Shown here piece by piece: positions 25,900-34,094 of a DNA stretch of 64,000 bases (within the stretch, counting starts at the first letter, position 1; each line of letters opens with the position of its first letter). The translations under genes were made by a program, and so were the position numbers. Location: contig NZ_JACDUR010000004.1 of NCBI RefSeq assembly GCF_013761175.1, positions 620,001 through 684,000 of the forward strand, written 5' to 3'. The notes under the pieces were generated by a model. That model saw only the letters and a list, made by a program, of their open reading frames with translations. It made no database searches and was not told the origin of the DNA. Source of the stretch: Nonomuraea soli (lineage in GTDB: Bacteria > Actinomycetota > Actinomycetes > Streptosporangiales > Streptosporangiaceae).

Positions 25900-26778
25900 T
25901 TACCCCCTTACGAGAGGCCGCAACGTGTGGTACGCGATTTCGAGACCGGCTTGAACCCGACTCGTGCTCCCGCTCCACACCGGATCCTCATGCTCCACAG
26001 AGACCACACCGTCGTATCCGCCCTCCTGGAGGGCGTCGATCACGCCGGTCCAGTCGACGCAGCCGCGCCCCGGCACCCGGTAGCGGTACCAGCCCTTCTC
26101 GCCGCTGACCGGGCCGTAGAAGCCCCACCGGTCGATCGCCCGGCCGAGGATCTCGGTGTCCTTGGCCTGCACGTGCGCGATGTGGTCGATGTACGGCCGG
26201 ACGGCGGCGACGGGATCGATGCCCACGGCGACGCAGTGGGAGGGGTCGAAGTTGAGCTTCAGCCCGAGGGTGAACATCCATTCCCACAGCTCGGGGGAGT
26301 AGGCGAGGTTGCCGGGATGGCCGTCCTGGTGCCACGACTTCATGGGGCAGTTCTCGATCACCAGCTCGACGCCGTGCCGCGTGGCGTGCTCGACGAGCGG
26401 GCCGAAGACGTCGGTGGCCTTGCGAAGGTTGTCGGCGACGCTCAGTGACGGATCGCGCCCGACGAAGGTGCCGACCGTGGGGCAGCCGAGGGCTGCCGCG
26501 GCCTCGACGCACCGCCGTACATGGGCGTTGACCTGCGTGGAGGCGAGGTTGTTGTCGTAGTAGGCGAGCGAAGAAAGCGTCAGCCCGGTGTCATCGAAGA
26601 TCTTCCTGACGCGCGTGTGTTCGGCGTCGTCGAAGGCGTCGGGTCTGATGTGATTTCGGTCATCCGTTGTCGGCCACGCAGCGACCTCCAGGGCTTCGAA
26701 GCCCTGGTCGGCTGCCCACCGCGCGATGGCGGAAAGGCCGGTTTCCGGAAGACATGCAGTCAGGAAGCCCAATTTCAT
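25900..26778 (-). CDS. Sugar phosphate isomerase/epimerase-like TIM barrel
   Basis: 292-residue AP-endonuclease-2/IolE-like fold. Seen: MKLGFLTACLP, an ALEVAAWP metal-side strand, VIENCPM, FDPSHCVAVGID, HVQAKDTE and CVDWTGVIDAL, which hold the metal ligands typical of the family. I chose ATG 26778 behind GGAG; longer frames lack a ribosome-binding site. First gene of the operon with the ABC transporter and ROK repressor, so likely modifies the imported sugar. Exact reaction unknown. Confidence 0.87.
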   Translation of the reverse strand: MKLGFLTACLPETGLSAIARWAADQGFEALEVAAWPTTDDRNHIRPDAFDDAEHTRVRKIFDDTGLTLSSLAYYDNNLASTQVNAHVRRCVEAAAALGCPTVGTFVGRDPSLSVADNLRKATDVFGPLVEHATRHGVELVIENCPMKSWHQDGHPGNLAYSPELWEWMFTLGLKLNFDPSHCVAVGIDPVAAVRPYIDHIAHVQAKDTEILGRAIDRWGFYGPVSGEKGWYRYRVPGRGCVDWTGVIDALQEGGYDGVVSVEHEDPVWSGSTSRVQAGLEIAYHTLRPLVRG

Positions 26779-26812
26779 AAGCCATCTCCAGCAGAAGTCG
26801 TACACTTATAAC

Positions 26813-26824
26813 TGGCAAATGCCA
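26813..26824. promoter_or_regulatory. Palindrome TGGCAAATGCCA, candidate ROK operator
   Basis: Interrupted palindrome (TGGCA-AA-TGCCA) in the 81-bp gap between divergent starts at 26778 and 26860. The nearest regulator is the ROK protein at the end of the left operon, so a shared operator for both operons is plausible. TTGACT at 26830-26835 could be a -35 box for the rightward operon, but no good -10 is seen. Confidence 0.5.
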
Positions 26825-26859
26825 AACTTTTGACTGATCGAAAAGCGTAAGTGTGGGGA

Positions 26860-27894
26860 ATGCGCGTCATCACTATTGAAGAACCTGGCGTCGTCGGCGT
26901 GCGTGTGGAACGCTCCGGCGATCTCGAGCCGGGCCACGTGCGAGTGCGGACGATCTACTCCGGAGTCTCCGCCGGCACGGAGTTGACCGCCTACCGGGGC
27001 ACCAACCCCTACCTGTCCCGCCAGTGGGACACCGAGCGACGCCTGTTCGTCGAGGGCCACACTCACGCCTACCCGCTGGCCGGCTGGGGTTACCAGGAGG
27101 TCGGGGAGGTCGTCGAGGCCGCGCCCGACGTCACGGACCCGCCCGTGGGCAGCCTGGTGTGGGGCGTCTGGGGCCACCGCGAGGAGGCGGTGCTCCCGGC
27201 AGGGAAGCTCGCCGGCCACGTCATCCCGCCGGGTGCCGACCCGATCGCGGGCGTCTTCGCGCGGGTCGGCGCCATCGCGCTCAACGCCGTGCACGCCGCC
27301 GACATCCACCTGGGCGACCAGGTCGCGATCTTCGGCCAGGGCGTCATCGGCCTGCTCGCCACCCGCCTGGCCCAGCTCAGCGGCGCCCGCGTCGTGGCCG
27401 CCGAGGGCATCCCGGCCCGGCTGGAACTGGCCAAGGCCTTCGGCGCCGCCGAGACCTTCGACATCCTCACCGGCTCGTGCGCCGAGTTCGTGCGCAAGCG
27501 CATCAGCGGCGCCGACACCGCCATCGAGCTGTCGGGCAACGTGCGCGGCCTGCACGAGGCCATCAGGACCGTACGGCAGGGCGGCCGGGTGGTGGCGGCC
27601 GGCTTCTACCAGGGCGACGCCATGGGCCTGCGGCTCGGCGAGGAGTTCCACCACAACCAGGTGCAGCTGGTCTCCAGCCAGATCGGCGGGGTCGCCTCGT
27701 GGCTGTCGCACCGCTGGGACGTGGAGCGCCTGCAGCGCACCTTCATGGAGCTCGTCCACCGGGGCGAGGTCGACGTGCTCCGGCTGGTCACCCATGTGAT
27801 GCCCGCCGACGACGCCTCCGCGGCGTTCGAACTGCTCGACCACCACGCTGCGGAGGTGCTGCAGCTGGTGTTCAGATTTGGAGAGACACCGTGA
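26860..27894 (+). CDS. MDR-family dehydrogenase lacking the usual zinc site
   Basis: 344-residue medium-chain dehydrogenase/reductase: GroES-like N-domain with YSGVSAGTELTAYRG in place of the zinc/Cys loop, then a Rossmann domain with IFGQGVIGLLA (about residues 157-167). Such proteins are often labelled threonine-dehydrogenase-like or bacteriochlorophyllide-dehydrogenase-like. Clearly paralogous to the gene at 29873-30970 (shared SGVSAGTEL, NPYL, QVGEVVE/EVGEVVE). GGGGA before ATG 26860. Likely oxidises a sugar or polyol derivative; substrate unknown. Confidence 0.85.
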   Translation: MRVITIEEPGVVGVRVERSGDLEPGHVRVRTIYSGVSAGTELTAYRGTNPYLSRQWDTERRLFVEGHTHAYPLAGWGYQEVGEVVEAAPDVTDPPVGSLVWGVWGHREEAVLPAGKLAGHVIPPGADPIAGVFARVGAIALNAVHAADIHLGDQVAIFGQGVIGLLATRLAQLSGARVVAAEGIPARLELAKAFGAAETFDILTGSCAEFVRKRISGADTAIELSGNVRGLHEAIRTVRQGGRVVAAGFYQGDAMGLRLGEEFHHNQVQLVSSQIGGVASWLSHRWDVERLQRTFMELVHRGEVDVLRLVTHVMPADDASAAFELLDHHAAEVLQLVFRFGETP

Positions 27895-28676
27895 AGCTCG
27901 CCGTACAGGAACAGCTGCTGCCCGGACGGACCCTGCAGGAGAAGTTCGCCTTCGCGGTGGACGCCGGGTTCGACGCCATCGAACTGCGCGGCAAGGGCGA
28001 CTTCCACTTCGCCACCCGCCTCACCGAGCTCAAGCGGGCGCTGGGCGACGGGGTGGTGATGCCGACGGTGTGCGTGGACATGCCGCACTTCATCGGCGAC
28101 TTCGACCCGGCCAAGCGCAAGGACGCCGTGCAGCAGCTCAGGTCGCAGCTGAGCGTGATCGGCGAGCTCGGCGGCATCGGCGTCATGACCCCGGCCTCCT
28201 GGGGCCAGTTCTCCCGCCGCCTGCCGCCGTTCGAGCCGCCGCGCGGCGCGGAGGAGGACCGCGAGGTCCTGGCCGAGGCGCTGGGCCAGCTCGGCGAGCA
28301 CGCGCAGCGCAACGGCGTGCTGATCATGCTGGAGCCGCTGAACCGTTATGAGAACCACATGGTCAACACGCTCGCGGAAGCGGTTTCCTACTGCGCCATG
28401 GACTCCATCAGGATCGTGGGCGACACCTACCACATGAACATCGAGGAGGACGACCCCTGCCGTTCCCTCGTGGAGGCCGCGCCGTACCTGGCCCACATGC
28501 AGATCAGCGAGTCGAACCGCAACCAGCCCGGCACCGGCCACGTCGACTGGGCCGCCGAGCTGGCCACTCTCGACGCCATCGGCTACGACGGCTACCTCGC
28601 CCTGGAGTGCAGGCTCCGTGGCGAGCCCGAGATCGTCCTTCCGCAGACAGCAGCCTTCATCAGGAAATTCCTATGA
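27891..28676 (+). CDS. Hydroxypyruvate isomerase/sugar epimerase-like TIM barrel
   Basis: 261 residues, GTGA overlap with the dehydrogenase. Family features: FDAIELRGKGDF, LIMLEPLNRYENHMVN (Glu metal ligand), VGDTYHMNIEED (Asp/His ligands), QISESNRNQPGTGHVDW, and a closing DGYLALECRL. Belongs to the same superfamily as the isomerase at 25900 but to a different subgroup (Hyi/tagatose-epimerase-like). Its ATGA overlap with the GH63 gene shows co-transcription. Confidence 0.87.
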   Translation: MKLAVQEQLLPGRTLQEKFAFAVDAGFDAIELRGKGDFHFATRLTELKRALGDGVVMPTVCVDMPHFIGDFDPAKRKDAVQQLRSQLSVIGELGGIGVMTPASWGQFSRRLPPFEPPRGAEEDREVLAEALGQLGEHAQRNGVLIMLEPLNRYENHMVNTLAEAVSYCAMDSIRIVGDTYHMNIEEDDPCRSLVEAAPYLAHMQISESNRNQPGTGHVDWAAELATLDAIGYDGYLALECRLRGEPEIVLPQTAAFIRKFL

Positions 28677-30004
28677 TTCTCCGCGACGCCGTCCGAGTCC
28701 TGGTCGCCAACTGGGACGGTTCCCACACCGTCCCGAGCCGCAGGCTCTACCCCCACCAGTGGAGCTGGGACTCCGCCTTCGTGGCCATCGGCAACGCCCG
28801 CTGGTCGCCTCGACGGGCCAGGGCCGAGCTGCTCACCCTGTTCGGGGCCCAGTGGCGCGACGGCAGGGTGCCGCACATCGTCTTCAACCCCGCGGTGCCC
28901 GAGGGCGCCTACTTCCCCGGCCCCGAGTTCTGGGAGGTGCGCGCCCCGTCCGGCACCGCCACCTCCGGCATCGTGCAACCGCCGGTCCACGCGCTGGCGG
29001 CCTGGAGGGTCCACCAGGCCGCCCCCGACAGTCCCGACAGCAGGGCCTTCCTCTCGCGGATCTACCCGCGCCTGGTCGCCCAGCAGCAGTTCCTGCGTAC
29101 GGCACGGCGCAGCCAGGAGGGCCTGGTCTCGATCGTGCACCCGTGGGAGTCGGGCATGGACAACAGCCCGGCGTGGGACCGGGTGCTGGCCGAGGTGGAG
29201 GCGGGTCCGATGGGCGCGGTGCGCCGCGACCTGGCCCACGTCAGCGCGGAGGAGCGCCCCACCGACCGCGACTACGAGCGCTACGCCGCGCTCGCCCGCG
29301 CCTACCGCGACACCGGTTACCGCCGCGCGGGCGCCTTCGAGGTGGAGTGCCCCCTGTTCAACGCCGCCTACGCGGTGGCCGAGCACCACCTCGCCCTCAT
29401 CGCCGAGCGGATCGGGTGCGACCCCGAGCCGCACGAGCAGGAGGCGGCGGCGATGACCTCGGCGATGGTCGAGCACCTCTACGACGACGGCCTGTTCCAC
29501 GCGCGCGACCCGCGCAGCGGCAGGCTGCTGCGCTCGCACAGCGCCGCCGGGCTGGTGCCGCTCATGCTGCCCGGCCTGCCGCGCGAGGTGGCCAGCGCCC
29601 TCATCGGCTCCGCGCTCGACCGCTTCGAGGTCAAGGGCGGGCTGATCCCCAGCTTCGCTCCCGGCGCGCCCGAGTTCGACGCCGCACGCTACTGGCGCGG
29701 GCCGAGCTGGATCAACCTCACCTGGCTGATCTGGCAGGGCCTGCGCGAGCGCCGCCCCGACCTGGGCGCGCTGGTCGCCGACGGGATGGTCAGGGCGGTC
29801 ACGCACGCCGGGTTCCGCGAGTACTTCGACCCGTTCACCCTGGAGGGCCACGGCTGCCGCGACTTCAGCTGGTCAGCCGCTCTCGTGCTGGACATCGCGG
29901 CGGAGCACGGCCTGGACGGTGTGCCTGCGGCGAGTGGCCAGGTCATACAGGAGATCGGGCGCCTCGTCGAAGGCGACCACGTCGGTGATCACGTGCTCGC
30001 CTAG
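28673..30004 (+). CDS. GH63-like glycoside hydrolase (glucosylglycerate/mannosylglycerate hydrolase type)
   Basis: 443-residue (alpha/alpha)6 enzyme of the short bacterial GH63 group, the length of mycobacterial glucosylglycerate hydrolase. Seen: RLYPHQWSWDSAF near residues 24-36, HPWESGMDNSPAWD near 157-170 with the general-acid Asp, RYWRGPSWINLTWL, and YFDPFTLEGHGCRDFSWSAAL with the probable base Glu near 393. No signal peptide, so it acts inside the cell. The nearby gpgS gene makes glucosyl-3-phosphoglycerate, supporting glucosylglycerate as substrate (inference). The last 132 bp overlap the convergent dehydrogenase gene, so the final ~40 residues may be a read-on tail. Confidence 0.83.
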   Translation: MILRDAVRVLVANWDGSHTVPSRRLYPHQWSWDSAFVAIGNARWSPRRARAELLTLFGAQWRDGRVPHIVFNPAVPEGAYFPGPEFWEVRAPSGTATSGIVQPPVHALAAWRVHQAAPDSPDSRAFLSRIYPRLVAQQQFLRTARRSQEGLVSIVHPWESGMDNSPAWDRVLAEVEAGPMGAVRRDLAHVSAEERPTDRDYERYAALARAYRDTGYRRAGAFEVECPLFNAAYAVAEHHLALIAERIGCDPEPHEQEAAAMTSAMVEHLYDDGLFHARDPRSGRLLRSHSAAGLVPLMLPGLPREVASALIGSALDRFEVKGGLIPSFAPGAPEFDAARYWRGPSWINLTWLIWQGLRERRPDLGALVADGMVRAVTHAGFREYFDPFTLEGHGCRDFSWSAALVLDIAAEHGLDGVPAASGQVIQEIGRLVEGDHVGDHVLA

Positions 30005-30970
30005 CTCGTCGCCGTGCTCGCGCAGGAGCTGGATCGTCTCGTGCGACAGCCGCTCGCGGTCCCACGAGTGGGCCAGGCCACGCGGCACCCGGCCGATCTG
30101 GGCGCACCTGAGGGCCAGCCCGTTGTGGTGGAACTCCTCGCCGAGCCGTACCTCGTGGGCGCCGTCGGTGTAGAAGGCCAGGTCGATCACGGCGCCCTGG
30201 GGGCGCAGGAGCTTCAGCGCCAGGGCCAGCGCCCTGGCCTGACCCCGGCACTGGAAGACGACGTCGGCGCCGCGGTCGTTGGGTCCGTGGCGCCAGCGGC
30301 GCTTCAGCTCCAGGGCGGGATCGCCGCTGAGGGTCAGGAAGCCGAGCCGGTCGGCGATTGCGAGCCGGTCGGGCGTCTCGTCGAGCACCGCCACCTCCGC
30401 CGCGCCGTACGCCCTGGCGAACTGCGCGACGAGCAGGCCGACCACGCCCGCGCCCGTCACCGCCACCCTGCGCCCGCGCACCCCGTCGCCCAGGCTCCGC
30501 ACGGACTGGCCGTGCAGGTCGTGGGCGGCGTGCAGCAGGCCGTTGGCGCAGATCGGGCCCATGTGGGCCACGTAGATGCCCATCAGCGGGTCGAAGCCGG
30601 GAGGCAGTTCGACGAAGCGGTCGGTCATCGGGTCGGCGACGTAGCCGGTGCGGTGGCCGTAGGCCATCGCCACCCGCGCGCCGGGCTTCAGCATCGAGGT
30701 CCTGCTCTCGACGACCTCGCCGACCTGCATGTAGCCGATGCCGCGCACCGGGTAGGCCGCTCCTGGCGTGCCCTCGGTGAACAGCCCGAGTGACGGGTCC
30801 CAGACCGACTTCAGGTAGGGGTTGACGCCCTTGACGAAGGTCAGCTCCGTGCCCGCCGAGACGCCGCTGAACAGCGTCTCCACGCGGAAGCCCCCGTCAG
30901 GGATGTCGGCCGGTTTCTCCTCGACCCAGCTGATCTCGCCGGGCCCGTCGATGCTCAGCACCTTGTTCAC
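29873..30970 (-). CDS. MDR-family dehydrogenase, paralogue
   Basis: 365-residue MDR protein, GTG start overlapping the stop of the Gfo/Idh/MocA gene. FSGVSAGTELTFVKGVNPYL replaces the zinc loop; VAVTGAGVVGLLVAQFARAYG is the Rossmann turn. It carries a 15-20-residue insertion before the Rossmann domain (LHGQSVRSLGDGVRG) relative to its paralogue. Convergent with and overlapping the GH63 gene. Probably works with the oxidoreductase upstream on a sugar substrate. Confidence 0.84.
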   Translation of the reverse strand: MNKVLSIDGPGEISWVEEKPADIPDGGFRVETLFSGVSAGTELTFVKGVNPYLKSVWDPSLGLFTEGTPGAAYPVRGIGYMQVGEVVESRTSMLKPGARVAMAYGHRTGYVADPMTDRFVELPPGFDPLMGIYVAHMGPICANGLLHAAHDLHGQSVRSLGDGVRGRRVAVTGAGVVGLLVAQFARAYGAAEVAVLDETPDRLAIADRLGFLTLSGDPALELKRRWRHGPNDRGADVVFQCRGQARALALALKLLRPQGAVIDLAFYTDGAHEVRLGEEFHHNGLALRCAQIGRVPRGLAHSWDRERLSHETIQLLREHGDELGEHVITDVVAFDEAPDLLYDLATRRRHTVQAVLRRDVQHESG

Positions 30971-31905
30971 AGCGTCACCGGTCCCTCCTCGAGAGCCGAG
31001 CGGGCCAGCGCCAGCGCCAGCCGATGCGTCCGTACCGCCTCTTCGTACGGCACGCGCACATCGGCGGGCTCGCCCCGCACGGCGTTGACGAACTCGCGGT
31101 CCACCCGGACCTTGGCCTGCCCATCGTCCTCGTGAACGGCCTGCCCGTCGACCACCAGGCTCGTCTCGCTGATCTCCAGCGACAGGCCCTGGGCGTGGAT
31201 CTCCAGGTCGGCCCGGTGTTTGCGCTCCAGCGCGCACGTGGTGGCCAGCAGCCCGGCGGCGCCGCCACGGAAGCGCAGCACCGCCCCGGTCGCCCAGTCG
31301 ACGCCGTCGGCCGTGCTGGGCACGGCGTGCACCATGCTCACCTCGCCGGCCAGGACACGGGCCAGATCCAGGACGTGGACGGCCTGCTCGACGATCTGGC
31401 CGCCTGACATCTCGCGGTCGATCCACCACGGCACCGGCGGCACCTTGTCCAGCCAGTGCCCGGCGACCAGGCGGATCTCGCGGTCCCGCAGCAGATCCTG
31501 CGCGCGCTCCAGGACGTGCAAATAGCGCCAGTGATGGCCGACCGCGGAAGGCAGGCCGCGGCGTGAGAGTTCGGCCGCGATCTTTTCTGCGGTGGCGAGA
31601 TCCACCGCCAGCGGCTTTTCTACGAAAATCGGCAGATTGCACGACAGCGAGTCAAGCTCCGGGTTACCGTGCGCGAAAGGAGGAACGCAGACGTAGACCG
31701 CATCGATCTCGCCGGCATCCAGGAGGTCGGCATGGCCGCCGTAGGCGGGGGCGCCATGCCGTGAGGCCAATGCCTCGGCTTTGTGGGGATCCGTGTCGGC
31801 GACGCCCACGATCGTCACGTCGGGGAAAGCGGAAAGGACGTCCGCGTGGCGGGCGGCGACATTTCCGGCGCCGATGATGCCGATACGAACTTTTTCGAGG
31901 GACAT
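30967..31905 (-). CDS. Gfo/Idh/MocA family oxidoreductase
   Basis: 312 residues: N-terminal Rossmann fold with IGIIGAGNVAARHADVL, the FVEKPLAVD motif (Lys of the EKP catalytic motif) near residue 93, and HHWRYLHVL; C-terminal beta-sheet domain with RDREIRLVAGHW. NAD(P)-dependent oxidation or reduction of a sugar or inositol derivative. ATG 31905 gives good spacing from GTGGGA; ATG 31914 is an alternative. Divergent from gpgS and overlapping the MDR gene by 4 bp. Confidence 0.87.
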   Translation of the reverse strand: MSLEKVRIGIIGAGNVAARHADVLSAFPDVTIVGVADTDPHKAEALASRHGAPAYGGHADLLDAGEIDAVYVCVPPFAHGNPELDSLSCNLPIFVEKPLAVDLATAEKIAAELSRRGLPSAVGHHWRYLHVLERAQDLLRDREIRLVAGHWLDKVPPVPWWIDREMSGGQIVEQAVHVLDLARVLAGEVSMVHAVPSTADGVDWATGAVLRFRGGAAGLLATTCALERKHRADLEIHAQGLSLEISETSLVVDGQAVHEDDGQAKVRVDREFVNAVRGEPADVRVPYEEAVRTHRLALALARSALEEGPVTL

Positions 31906-32006
31906 GGTCGGCATATCCCACTTCTGCGACGCAGCAAACGGGATGTTCGAAAGACGCACCCAGGGGCAGGGAAACGGCGGCCATCACCTCTTGAGGGGTT
32001 GACTGC

Positions 32007-32960
32007 ATGAAAAGAGATTCCCTGGCGCGTGCCAGGCAGTGGCTGGGCCCCCGCACGACCCACGCGGCCGACTGGCCGCTCGACGTGCTGCGCCTGGCCA
32101 AGGGCACGACCACGGTCAGCGTCGTGCTGCCCGCGAGGAACGAGGAGAACACGGTCGGGAAGATCGTGTCGGTGATCCGCCGTGATCTGGCGGATCTGGT
32201 GGACGAGATCCTGGTCGTCGACTCGCGCTCTACCGATTCCACCGCGGCCGTGGCCGCGAAGGCGGGAGCCCGGGTCGTGCACCAGGACGACGTGCTGCCG
32301 GACATGCCATATATGTCGGGGAAGGGGGAGGCGCTGTGGAAAGGGCTGGCAGCCTCGACCGGTGATCTGGTCGTCTTCATCGACGCCGATCTGCGCAACT
32401 TCGGGGCCCACTTCGTCTCGGGCCTGCTCGGCCCGCTGCTCACCGATCCATCGGTGCACTACGTCAAGGCCGCCTACGACCGGCCGCTCGGCGACAAGCG
32501 CGGCGAGGGCGGCCGGGTGACGGAACTCCTGGCCAGGCCCATGCTCAACCTGTTCTGGCCCGAGCTGGCCGGGTTCGTCCAGCCGCTGGGCGGCGAGTAC
32601 GCCGGACGGCGCGAGACCCTGGAGCGGGTGCCGTTCGTCACCGAATACGGGGTCGAGACGGCGCTGCTCATCGACCTGCTCGGGCTCGTCGGACTGGACG
32701 CGATGGCCCAGGTGGACCTGGGCAGCCGCGAGCACAGCCACCAGTCCACCACCGCGCTGGGCAGGATGGCCGGGCAGATCATGCTCACCGCGTGGTCCCG
32801 GCTGGAACGCGAGGGGCGCATCGTCGCCTCCGAGGCTCCCGCCTCGCTGCTGATGCAGTTCAGCGCCGAGCGGGAGGTGACCGTCACCGACGTCGCCGTG
32901 GCCGAACGGCCGCCGCTGGCCTCGGTGTTCGACAGCGTCATGGAGGAGGGGGCGGCCTGA
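32007..32960 (+). CDS. gpgS: Glucosyl-3-phosphoglycerate synthase
   Basis: 317-residue GT81/GT2-like enzyme forming glucosyl-3-phosphoglycerate from NDP-glucose and 3-phosphoglycerate. Seen: VVLPARNEENTVGKIV (residues 39-54), VVDSRSTDSTA, the metal-binding FIDADLRNFG near 126, and FVQPLGGEYAGRR with the conserved acceptor-site segment. The product leads to glucosylglycerate or to methylglucose polysaccharide primers. No GpgP phosphatase is adjacent. Stop and start of the following GT4 gene overlap by 1 bp. Confidence 0.88.
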   Translation: MKRDSLARARQWLGPRTTHAADWPLDVLRLAKGTTTVSVVLPARNEENTVGKIVSVIRRDLADLVDEILVVDSRSTDSTAAVAAKAGARVVHQDDVLPDMPYMSGKGEALWKGLAASTGDLVVFIDADLRNFGAHFVSGLLGPLLTDPSVHYVKAAYDRPLGDKRGEGGRVTELLARPMLNLFWPELAGFVQPLGGEYAGRRETLERVPFVTEYGVETALLIDLLGLVGLDAMAQVDLGSREHSHQSTTALGRMAGQIMLTAWSRLEREGRIVASEAPASLLMQFSAEREVTVTDVAVAERPPLASVFDSVMEEGAA

Positions 32961-34072
32961 TGAAGGTGCTGATGAACGCCGGGCCGTGGCTGCCCGTCCC
33001 TCCGGCCGGATACGGCGGCATCGAGAACGTCGTCGCCACGCTCGTGCCCGCGCTGCGCGCCAAGGGGGTCGAGATCGTGCTCGCCTCCGTGGGCACGTCC
33101 GGCCTGGAGGTGGAGGAGCGGATCTCGGCCTTCGACGAGGGCCAGTTCCGCGAGCTGCAGAAGCCGTACAACCAGGTCATGGGCCTGGCCCACGCCCACC
33201 AGGCGCGGGTGGTGGCCGAGTTACGGCGCCGCGACGACATCGACCTGGTCCACGACCACCTGGAGGTCGTCGGCCCCGCCGTCCTGGCGGCCGCGGGAGG
33301 CCCACCCGTCCTGCACACGCTCCACTGGGACCTGCGCAAGCACCCGGCCTTCTACGGCTCGTGGCCCAAGGAGATCGCGGTCAACGGGGTCTCGCGGTCC
33401 CAGATCGCCCGTGCCCCCGCCGCGCTGCGCGACGCCTCGCTCGGCGCCGTCCACCTGGCCACCCCGCTGGCCGGAAGCACGCTGCGGGCCGAGACCAACG
33501 ACCACCTGATCGTGCTGGGCCGCGTCTGCTCGCTCAAGGGCCAGCACATCGCCGCCCGCATCTGCCAGAAGCTCGGCCTCGGGCTCGTCCTGGCCGGACC
33601 GGTCAGCGGGCTCAACACCGCCGCCGAGCTGGAGGCGGTCGCGGGCGACCCGGAACATCCGCTGCACGGTCACCCCGACGTGCGCTACCACCTCGAAGAG
33701 GTCTCCCGCTATCTCGACGGCGACCTGGTGCGGTGGATCGGTGGCGTGGGCGGCGACGAGCGCGACCGGCTCTACGCCTCCGCCCGCGCCGCGCTCTTCC
33801 CCATCCAGTGGGACGAGCCGGGCGGCACCGCGGTCGTCGAGGCCATGGCCCTGGGAGTGCCGCCGATCGGGCTGCGGCGCGGCTGCCTGCCCGAGCTGAT
33901 CGACCACGGCCGCACCGGCTTCCTCGCCGACACCGAGGAGGAACTGGCCGAGCTGGTGCTGCGCGCCCACGAGATCGATCCGGAGGAGTGCCGCCGCGAG
34001 GCCCGCGAGCGGTTCTCACCCGAGATCATGGCCGAGCAGTACCTCCGGCTCTACGAGCGCGTGCTCGCCTGA
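32960..34072 (+). CDS. GT4 family glycosyltransferase
   Basis: 370-residue GT-B enzyme: N-terminal VPPAGYGGIENVVATL glycine-rich loop, LVHDHLEV, HTLHWDLRKHP, VLGRVCSLKGQHIAA, and the donor-site FPIQWDEPGGTAVVEAMALG. Cytosolic, retaining mechanism expected. Fused transcriptionally to gpgS, so it may extend glucosylglycerate or act in a related glycan; no acceptor can be assigned. Confidence 0.86.
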   Translation: MKVLMNAGPWLPVPPAGYGGIENVVATLVPALRAKGVEIVLASVGTSGLEVEERISAFDEGQFRELQKPYNQVMGLAHAHQARVVAELRRRDDIDLVHDHLEVVGPAVLAAAGGPPVLHTLHWDLRKHPAFYGSWPKEIAVNGVSRSQIARAPAALRDASLGAVHLATPLAGSTLRAETNDHLIVLGRVCSLKGQHIAARICQKLGLGLVLAGPVSGLNTAAELEAVAGDPEHPLHGHPDVRYHLEEVSRYLDGDLVRWIGGVGGDERDRLYASARAALFPIQWDEPGGTAVVEAMALGVPPIGLRRGCLPELIDHGRTGFLADTEEELAELVLRAHEIDPEECRREARERFSPEIMAEQYLRLYERVLA

Positions 34073-34094
34073 GTCCGGTCCCCGCGGTTGCGGT

